Of a DNA stretch of 64,000 nt, positions 55,406-64,000 are shown in pieces; positions within the stretch are counted from its first letter, which is position 1; every line of letters starts with the position of its first letter. The position numbers were made by a program, and so were the translations under genes. The stretch is from assembly GCA_036924085.1 (NCBI GenBank), contig JAVGWX010000009.1, positions 60,787,512 to 60,851,511 on the forward strand. Reading direction: 5' to 3'. The stretch comes from Ariolimax columbianus. Lineage: Eukaryota > Mollusca > Gastropoda > Stylommatophora > Arionidae. The notes beneath the pieces were generated by a model that saw only the letters and a list, made by a program, of their open reading frames with translations, had not been told where the DNA came from and did not search any database.

Positions 55406-55734
55406 CAGAGATTGTGTGTTGTACAAGGTTTGGAAGCATTTATTTAGAATTGTTAGATCATGTTCAGTTCTTCTATTGGTTGTGACAGCTACATGCAGGG
55501 TTCAACCTGCAAGCCATGTGAAAGTAGCCTTTATCTCATCCAGTCTAAATATATTCTCAAACCATTTCCATGTTCTGTTTTAGATACAGATTATCAATAC
55601 CTTTCAGCTACATGTATAATAAGGTCATGGATCTCAGACCCTGATGCAAGCATCCAGCTGTGAGTCACTCGCTGCTGTCAGCTTATTCACTATTACGTCT
55701 TCAGCCCAAATAATAAACTATACCACTTGATATT

Positions 55735-56150
55735 CTTGTTCCCTGTACGAATATTAAGCAGAACAGGTCTACCACTACAGTGGCTACTTGGCACGAATCT
55801 TACACTAAAGCACTTTATATGCTCTTGTGGTTGTTTCTGTTGTAATTGTTGTTCGGTATAAAAAAATTGCACCTTTACTAACCTATACTGAATTTTTTTT
55901 TTAACTTTAAGCAAGGGCTCGACTTCATCGCCTTGGGTTTCCCCATTTAGCTCAGTCTCTCTCGGCAGATGGGTACCCCATCTGTCGAGAGCATCACACA
56001 AAGCATGAACTCCGTAGCTCCAGCTATGAACCCAGGGTCCTCCGGAAAAAATTGACATCATGGACCGATCTTCGCAGCTCGAATTCGAACCCTGACCGTC
56101 TGAACACGAGGCAAACGGCTTGACCTTTTCTCCACATAGACCCCCAAATA
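55735..56150 (-). mobile_element. tRNA-like SINE (SINE-C)
   Basis: The minus-strand head is ggtcaagccgtttgcctcgt (A-box-like), then agggttcgaattcgag (B-box-like), as at 20775-20870. The body toward 55735 has the ctaccactacagtgg and gcactttatatgctcttgtg blocks shared with 59460-59540. Confidence 0.6.
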
Positions 56151-56159
56151 TATACTGAA

Positions 56160-56560
56160 TAATCTAAATGCATGTCAATTTGGGCCATAAAAAAGATCTG
56201 TACACCAGACCAATGACAACTGTTATGGTGCTGGTTTTACAAAAACAAGTGCATCCCTGGATATGGTTTTTTATAGGCGAAAGAGTTAAAGAAAGATCCT
56301 AATAAATAACTAAAGTTTAACTATAAAACATACAAATGTCGAAAAAATATAAGTGGTGAACAGTTTATTACTGGAAATGTGTAGCGCAAATGGCCTGCCT
56401 AGTTTTCTATAGCATAATATTCATGGCCATTTTTCATCACAGTAAAAAGTTATATTGCAGTTAAGCGCCAATTTCAATGATTTCATTTATTGTTTCAGGA
56501 GACTAATGGTAGAAAATTGTCACTCAGATGTCCTGTATTTGGAGGGATAACAGTATAATT
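56160..56560. other. 3' flank, unclassified
   Basis: AT-rich, no match. Confidence 0.35.
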
Positions 56561-56569
56561 ACACATTTG

Positions 56570-57120
56570 TAATAACAAATGAGTTGGCTACTTGATGGAC
56601 AGCAACTGATAGACGTTTCAATGCCACATAAAAGAGAAATAGATAATAAAACTAAGGTGGCTGTATACAGCTCCACCTATGTTCCAGTTTTGAGTTATGC
56701 ATATGAAACATGGGCAATTATCACATCTAAGAAAAGCCAGCTCCAAATCGATGAAGTAGATATCTAAGAAAAGTGGTAGAAGTAGCAAGAAGAGACGAGG
56801 TCCGCAATCAGACAATACAGCACAATCTCAAACCCAGCTTATGTAGACACGAGTGGAGCAATCTTGACTTCGGTGGTTTGACCGTGTTTGCAGAATGAAT
56901 AAAGATTGGCTGCCATGGCCATCGTGGAAAGCAAAGGGTCAAGGATCCAGACCGCTTCCGGGACGTTGGGTCTGCTGGGATAATAATTTAAGACAGTCTA
57001 TAAAAGACTGAGGACTAGACTGGAGCAAGGCCAAGAGAAAGACAATGGATAGAGTAATCTAGCACTTGGCAAACCTCTACATCCCAGGGTAGAAGAAGAG
57101 CAACTAAGTTAGTAAGTAGC
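56570..57120 (+). mobile_element. LINE 3' part, relative of 3910-4440
   Basis: Frames read SMPHKREIDNKTKVAVYSST, YVPVLSYAYETWAIITSKKS, RRDEVRNQTIQHNL-like and LRWFDRVCRMNKDWLPW. The tail actaagttagtaagtag agrees with 4410-4425. Several stops. Confidence 0.75.
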
Positions 57121-57124
57121 AATG

Positions 57125-59110
57125 CTCTTTAAAGAAAAAAAACCTGAACAAAACGGTGTATTGCCTTATACGGATGGAAATGTGGAAACAAAGTTATAAA
57201 TTGTGGATACCCCATATGTTTACGTCTATATGATTGTTATTCAAGAATTCAAATTGTTTGGTTTAAAGAAAATTGCAAATTTGATATCTGTGAAAGTTGA
57301 TATTTTCTTAGTTTGCTTGCATGCTTCATGTGAAGTCAAGTTACTGCTTGCTTGTTGTGAGGGGATAATTATGATTTATTGTCAACTATTTTAGATTGCT
57401 TACAACTCATGCCAAAATCAGTTGCTGGATAAAAGTGATACCGTGAAGCATTTTAACCAGGAGAACATTTAAATGAAAGCACATGAATCAATGCATTGAT
57501 GTCTTACACACTTGAGTAATGTTTTCACTGCTTCAACATGTTTTATTAGAAATAAGTTTTGAAATAATTGCAGAATTACAAATTCAGATCTTTCTGTTCT
57601 CTTGTTCACTTTCTTAACATTTTCTGGACTGAAGGAAATTTATTTTTAAAAAACACACATTACAGATTGGGACAGGGTCTCAAACTCAAATCATTCCAAG
57701 GGCCAGAGCAAGTCAAGTTATTAGTCCAAAGGTTGCATGAAGTCAGTTTCGATGTTTCAGGAAGACAATGTAGAATGCACTAAGCTGTCGCACCACAGTA
57801 AAACCTGCATACACGTTTGATAAACACCATTTAGTTTAAACTGTTACTTTAATTATATAAATCTGTTGTACAACGTATTAATCACCATTGGAATATTTCA
57901 CTCGTTAAATATCCTTATACGTTAATCTCAACTTTATTTGGGGGTTCTCTTTTTTATTAACATGATTGTTGTTTTTTTTTGGTTTTTCTGGCAACATTTA
58001 AATTAAGCCTTTACTAGTTTAACACTCTTTTTCTCAAACCATCATTATTTCAAGTCCATCATGGTGATATAACAATCATATTGTAGTTCTGAGGATATAT
58101 CCTTGGAAAGCTGCATGTTTGAGGCACCTGGCCTAAGATATGAGATATACCAACACTAACTGACAGTTTTCTGATCCTCTCACTTATTCTCTAATGTAAA
58201 TTTTGACTGAAGAGGTCATGTATATAAATATCTTAAAATACATACACATTTTGTTAAACGCTCAAACATTAGAGTGGTAATATGTTGGTTTTTTTTAAAT
58301 ATTGCATTTCCCTTCTTTTGTCCTCTGTAGGTAACTGTATATCTCTATACTTTAGTAAGCAGCCGAAATTACAGTTTCTATTTTAAATTTGTTTCATTTT
58401 ATTTGCTTTTGTATTGATGAACATTCGTGATGACTTTTAATATTTTCTCATGTATGCTTGATTTCCCATTGCCATGCATGAGTTTACATAGATTCCTTGA
58501 CTAGTTAATGACTGGGTGCATGGCAAATATGAATGAATCCATTCCTTTGATAAAAATTATAATTACCTGTGAAGGAACACTTTACCAAGGGTAATGGAAA
58601 GCAGTCTCCTAATCTAAAGACATGTGTTTGAGCTCAAAGCAGGCTTCAGTAATGAGAAACTAACTCTGAGTTGATCATTTCTAGTAATTATTTTCATACT
58701 ACTAAATGTTGAAGCTTATAACACTGTAGCAGGTTAACCCATTTCAATCCAAATTGTCCATTGCAATCAACTAAAGTTGCACCACTTACAGTCCGATTTA
58801 TCTTAATTCATATATCACATATGAACCATTTCTTATTTAGCTAAATTTCATTTAGCAAAAGCTGTATCTTTAAATTCAAAAATTATAATTTTAGTTTTAA
58901 TTACTTTTTTTTTTTTAACTATGAAACATAAAATTACTGTTCTTGTCGTGGACAAATTAGGTTGGACTGTAAAGGGTTAATACCTATTTATAAAATTGAT
59001 CATTGGACAAAAGCATACTTGAGTATCTGTTTGGGTATCTTCAGATATGATCTGCAGGTTTGTCATGAAATTGTAAATCTTCTTCTGGAGAAAAGTACTT
59101 AAGAAACATT
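57125..59110. other. AT-rich intergenic stretch; possible hAT terminal word near 57668
   Basis: About 2 kb without genes. gacagggtctcaaactcaaa with ccaagggccag (57668-57706) resembles hAT-type ends, but no partner end was found. Confidence 0.35.
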
Positions 59111-59213
59111 GGCACATCAAGCAGTTGTGCTCCAAAGATGCAGAATATTTATTTTGATTTTGTCTACAAGTCTTGCGATAAAGATAAGATGTACCTCTCC
59201 TTTTCTCTATCTC

Positions 59214-59238
59214 TCCTCTCCCCCCCCCCCCCCCCTTT
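59214..59238. repeat. C homopolymer within a CT-rich tract
   Basis: About 18 Cs in a tctctcctctcc context. Confidence 0.9.
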
Positions 59239-59589
59239 CCTCTCCTCGTTTTTTTTTTATTTTTGTTTTTTTAAATTCTGGATCTTATATTTATTTTGAC
59301 ATTTTAAGGGGGTGCTTATAATCAGTTGACGTGTAAAGTTTTGTGAGTGTTGGTCAAAAGAGCTGGTATTTCAGATTTATTGATTTACGTTATTGAGAAA
59401 GGAAGCAATGCTCTTCTTTTTTTCTTGTTCCATTTTCATTTAAGTAGAAGTATAAGGCCACCACTACAGCAGGCCTCCTTTAGGCAGACTGCATGAAAGC
59501 ACTTTGTGTGTTTTTGCAGCGGTGTTTTCTGTAGCAGTTGGTTTATCATGATTAGGTCACTAGCTCCATGCACATTTAACAATGGTGAG

Positions 59590-60285
59590 TCGGTGAGTTT
59601 GTCAAGTGTGTGTCCAAAGAGTTGAGACAATACACATTGCAATGGTGGGCCAGAGACATGGACCAGCACATTTTGCAATGATTGATGTGTCTGAGTTAGG
59701 ACAATACATTTTGCAGTGGTCATATCAGAGAGTTGAAAAAGTACATTTTATTGTGGTGGGTCACAGAGTTGGGACATTACATTTTGCAATGGTCTATAAG
59801 AGAGTTGAAAAAGTACATTTTGTAATGGTGGGTCAAAGAGTTGGGACATTACATTTTGCAATGGTGAGTCATGGAGTTGGGGCATTACATTTTACAGTGG
59901 TCTATCATAGAGTTTAAAAAGTATATTTTGTAATGGTTGGTCATAGAGTTGGGGCATTACATTTTACAGTGGTCTATCAGAGAGTTTAAAAAGTACATTT
60001 TGCAATGGTGGGCCATAGAGTTGGGGCATTACATTTTACAGTGGTCTATCATAGAGTTTAAAAAGTATATTTTGTAATGGTTGGTCATAGAGTTGGGGCA
60101 TTACATTTTACAGTGGTCTATCAGAGAGTTTAAAAAGTACATTTTGCAATGGTGGGCCATAGAGTTGGGGCATTACATTTTACAGTGGTCTATCAGAGAG
60201 TTTAAAAAGTACATTTTGCAATTGTGGGTCATAGAGTTGGGGCATTCCATTTTACAGAGGAGTACCCAAAGAGCTTGGACAATAA
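59590..60285. repeat. 36-bp minisatellite organised as 72-bp dimers
   Basis: Monomer A agttggggcattacatttta continues cagtggtctatcatag, and monomer B agtttaaaaagtacattttg continues caatggtgggccatag (36 bp each). They alternate through the right two thirds. The left third is more diverged. The dimers near 59940-60080 and 60080-60240 are nearly identical. Confidence 0.93.
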
Positions 60286-60289
60286 AAGA

Positions 60290-60655
60290 AAGAACAAATA
60301 TGTTGAATAAATTTAAGGAGACTACAAAAGATATATTTTGCCTTAATATGTTTGTGATCGAGTTGGTGAGTGTTTGTTTAGTCTTTCATGATGTTTATGA
60401 ATGCTTCTTGCGTGTTAATTTTGTTCTTATCTACTAAGAAATCTCTGACAAGCTGTTAGTTCTACCCAAGTCTCAACTGTCAGTTATTTAGTATGGACAC
60501 ACTAAATTATGAACTTATTTTTTTTTTTTTTAAAGGTGGGCTGGGGGGGTGTTCAAATAGATTTTAGCTATTTAAATAATTTCAAAATGGTTCTGTGCAA
60601 ATTATATCTATACTAATTTTTTTGGGCTATTCTTGTACTCTGTCATTGTTAAATT
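60290..60655. other. Intergenic stretch with T and G runs, nothing recognised
   Basis: A T run at 60518-60530 and ggtgggctgggggggtg at 60536. No coding motif. Confidence 0.4.
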
Positions 60656-60750
60656 TACAGACTGGAGCCAGCTATAGCCAAAGCCTGATCACTCGGCTCG
60701 GAAGCCAGTGTACTAACTACTGTACTACTTTGGCTCTATTATTGCCTATG
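60655..60750 (-). mobile_element. tRNA-like SINE head
   Basis: On the minus strand gtagtacagtagttagtaca then ctggcttccgagccgagtga resemble the D arm and anticodon arm of a tRNA. The B box is degenerate (ggctttggctatagc). Confidence 0.4.
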
Positions 60751-60759
60751 AAATTGTAT

Positions 60760-61795
60760 AACGAAGCTTGTGTTTCTGGCCATTTTATAAATTAGTCTGA
60801 TTGCATGTATCCATTAGGCCTCAGGTTTAAAACCTCTAATAATTAGTTCAGCATAAGAATTATTAGTAATACAAAGTTAGCTTTTGTCTAAATAATTGCT
60901 AAACTGGCAATTTGTGTTCAATTATTAGTGCAAACCATTGATAATGAACCAAACTGACAGCTGTAATGTAGGAAAACTAAAGAATATAAACTTAGAAAGA
61001 TGTTTGCAATTTTTGCTTTATGTAAGTTATGCATAGTATATTAATCCCATATGCGACTTAGAAGAATGAGACAGATAATTATGTTTGAAATAAAAACATG
61101 AGCATATTTTATTCATAAATATTTTTGACACGGATTTATGCTTTAGGACAAATGTATTTTTTAAATAACCAATTCACCCCCGTACAGAATTCGTACCAAC
61201 TAATATCATCTTTCATTGAATTTCTTAATCTTCTTATCTCCCTATCTTTTTGTCATTTCATCTCTGGATCATTTTGATTAGCTGTAATTTGTATTACTTA
61301 TTTTTACAATGCTTAAATCATTCTTGGCTTATTTTTCTGGTGTGTGTGACTTTAGTAATTGGCTAGAGAAGCCGAAGATATTTATTTACTTCATTTATAT
61401 GTTTTTCAATATTTCTTTTAGGTGTTTTGTTTTATTATTATGAAGTTAGATAAAGAAACAATACAAAGGCATGGATTGAAAATTACAATGCCTACGCGAA
61501 TGGTAGATGAAACAAGATTGCACATACCCATGTTGGCTATCAACATAAGTGAGAAGATGAAATGATGAGATGAGATGAGTTGTATGAAATTATATGTGTT
61601 ACGAAATTTCATCCCATGAAATATTATTTCCTAGACCATTAGTTTTATATTTTCTATGCATTTTCCCATCCTGTGCATAATTGTGCAACACAAAACATGG
61701 ATACTTTGTTTACCAACACTATAGAATATCACGAGATAATTTGAATGGTAATGATCTGTTCACCAAATATTATTATCATTGTTGTCTTGATCTCC
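60760..61795. other. AT-rich intergenic stretch, nothing recognised
   Basis: No repeats or coding motifs seen. Confidence 0.4.
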
Positions 61796-61799
61796 AGTC

Positions 61800-62075
61800 T
61801 TGCACACATTTGCTTCTACAATAGCAGCATCTGTAACCCAAGTTCACATTTGTATTGAAATATGTGTAATATAAAAAATTTGTAACCAAAGTTCACATTT
61901 GTATCCAAACGTGTGTTTTAGCAGCATTTCTAACCCAAGTTCACTTTCATATCCAACTATGTGTTTTAGCAGTATCTGTAACCAAAGTTCACATTCATAT
62001 CCAAATATGTGTGTTAGAAGTATCTGTAACCCTAGTTCACATTTGTATTCAAATATGTGTTTTTCTATTTCATCT
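61800..62075. repeat. Tandem repeat, unit about 48-51 bp, five copies
   Basis: The words tctgtaacccaagttcacat, ttgtattcaaatatgtgt and ttagcagcat repeat from 61829. Units differ by substitutions and one by an insertion of about 6 bp. Confidence 0.85.
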
Positions 62076-62469
62076 ACCTCTCCATGTTAGCTAGACATGC
62101 ATTATCTTCCTGTGTGTTGTATTTGTTTCATTTCAAATCTAAAACTGTCAGTTACATTTTTTTGTCTGTTTTGCTTTTCAATGAAAAGTGAAATATTTGT
62201 TTTAATTGTCATCATAGAAAATATAAATTTTTCTAGTATACTAAAAATGAGTTGGATACAGTGTGGTCAAAGACTATTTTACAAAGTGGTTTAGTTGAAT
62301 ATTGTAACCCATATCAGATGCATGATCCTGCCATATTAAGATTTAGGGTTTGTATAATTGTCATCCATCCTTTATATTTTTCATAGAAGAGACACTGCAG
62401 CTGTTCTGTATATGTGATCTTCAGCTAATGAAAGCCAAATTTGTTTAGAAGTGGAAGAGGGCTTATTAT

Positions 62470-62875
62470 TGTTGATGGGAAAACATGGGGCTGCATCTTA
62501 CTTAGTTTATCCTCCTCTACCACGGATGTTGAGGTTTCCCAGAAAGGGTGCCTGTCTATTCTAAGCACTGTCTTCCTCTTTACTTGGTTCTAATGAAGTC
62601 CCAGCGAACTTCGGGCCATCCTACAGGTCTGATCCTTGGCACTTTGCTTCTTATGACTACTGTGGTAGCTGATCTTGTTTAATTCCGTAGACACGGCAAA
62701 ACCACTGAAGTTGAGATTGCTGCATTTAAGCCTGCAACGGCTGGATTTCGAGATCGTGCCTAATTATCTGATGCGGTGCCTTTCCTTACTTGTTGCAACT
62801 TTTGTTAGATATCTCATTTCAAAGGTTTGGATTTTCTGTTTTTTTATCATTACCCATGATCCATATCAGTAAGTC
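62470..62875 (-). mobile_element. LINE C-terminal remnant
   Basis: The minus frames read HQIIRHDLEIQPLQA and LQWFCRVYGIKQDQLPQ, the same tail as 3980-4150 and 56800-56900, followed by a GSDL..GPKFAGTS-like stretch and an acttagt-containing 3' end. Confidence 0.6.
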
Positions 62876-62907
62876 AAAGCTGGCACATATGTGGAGCGGT
62901 ATACAGC

Positions 62908-63635
62908 AAAGATGGCGCCGTAACTGGCTGCGAGTCTACATTTCTCTACTGTTTTGGATCATTATGGATGCCGCCAGACCACGGATTTGCCTGGAATTCA
63001 CACTAGTCAACGACTTACACTTGTGTTCACGGATACGTGGAGTTGTTTTCCGTCTGGACTTGTTATTTCGTTCTTTTTTTGTGATTTCTTCCATCCGTTT
63101 ATCCTGGTCTGGACGTAGGCTGAATGGCGCTACGCTTAAACTAGTTATACCTGTGTCGTATCTCACGGGTTAGTTCTGCCGGTTCACCTTCACGAATTTG
63201 GCGTGTAGGAATTTTAGATGCTACTATGATGAACTGAATACAGCTGGGGAGAGATGCCAGACTCACTCACACTCTGAGTGTTGTCCATACGACCTCTTGT
63301 GGTTATCGAAAAGGCACGACAAACTGCGTTAGATGCCTTCCCACTTTTCTACCCTGCGGGTTACATGTTTACGGAAACGGGAAAGGCTTCGGTGGTAACC
63401 CTGAGGCAAAATCTGCATCCTATGCTATCTCCAGTCGTCTCGATGAATGTCTTGTCACTGGCAAAAAGTAGCTTAGGCTCTGTGAGTGAGGTTGACAAAA
63501 GGCGCAGTTTCCTCCTCACTTTAATCCAAATCTCCGCGCAAGTCACCCATTTCAGCGGACACAGCAAGAGATACGACTGTCCACACGGCTGAACAAAGAG
63601 AGTGGTCTTCATCACTTGTGATGGACAAACTATCA
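62908..63635 (+). mobile_element. 730-bp non-autonomous element, second copy
   Basis: Reverse-oriented match to 48991-49724 along its whole length. It starts aaagatggcgccgtaactgg and ends gtgatggacaaactatca. The direct repeat atacagc at 62901-62907 and 63636-63642 is a likely 7-bp target-site duplication. Confidence 0.85.
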
Positions 63636-63644
63636 ATACAGCTA

Positions 63645-64000
63645 TCTTAATTTTCAGACCTATTTTTTTTAAATATGTAAAATGATGGTCAGATTTGTCT
63701 AGGTCTGTCAAGTTACTCTCATTCTCACTAGAAAACATAGAAATTTTATAAAATAACTATTAACATTGAACCTTTTCAGCCAAAACAGTTTACAGACCTG
63801 TTGGCTATATTTTGTTGATATCGAAATGACCAGCAGAACTATTTACAACCACACACAAAAATATATTATCATAAAGCAAGCACATTTTTGATTGATATGA
63901 TCGATTGTTGTGTTTTCTTTAAATGGCACGAATACACAATTGATTTGTCATTGTTCAAAGTTACTTGTGCTGAGTTAAGGGACTCAATGATGATGTTTCT
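63645..64000. other. AT-rich right edge, nothing recognised
   Basis: No repeat or coding motif. Confidence 0.4.

Overview
This is a metazoan nuclear window: long introns, GT-AG splice sites, abundant microsatellites and a dense load of non-LTR retrotransposons, SINEs, mariners and a Penelope-like element. The mix (RTE-, I- and CR1-like LINE fragments, tRNA-like SINEs, GIY-YIG Penelope) suits a lophotrochozoan, perhaps a gastropod mollusc. That placement is inference and no species can be named from the sequence.

The only host gene I can support is an orthologue of UBE2H, a ubiquitin-conjugating E2 enzyme, on the plus strand. Seven coding exons between 26903 and 50777 join in frame to a 181-residue protein with the HPN motif and catalytic Cys87, and each exon junction follows splice-site rules. 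Intron 1 carries an exact U12-type (minor spliceosome) donor and a matching branch-point element. The other introns look like ordinary U2 introns. A compact promoter region with a TCACGTGA E-box lies just upstream, and a likely poly(A) signal is at 51021.

The region from 1 to about 26000 is intergenic and made of mobile elements and satellites: a 94-bp tandem repeat at the left edge, a 23-bp satellite (1725-2320), I-like LINE tails, a near-perfect 255-bp-arm inverted repeat (5184-5720), a nearly open CR1-like LINE nested inside a SINE (8486-10339), a foldback-like mariner (11807-12461), a 16-bp minisatellite (14310-15400), and an RTE-like LINE (15575-18643) whose reverse-transcriptase ORF has been expanded into 26 tandem units of 45/38 bp.

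The UBE2H introns hold a full-length SINE with an 11-bp target-site duplication, several broken LINEs (one with another in-frame expansion, 30 bp), a Penelope GIY-YIG fragment, a 32-bp minisatellite and a complete but dead 1.33-kb mariner flanked by TA. The 3' flank (51100-64000) is AT-rich, with LINE tails, a 36/72-bp dimeric minisatellite and the second of two inverted copies of a 730-bp non-autonomous element. No bacterial-type operon, CRISPR array or intact transposase is present.
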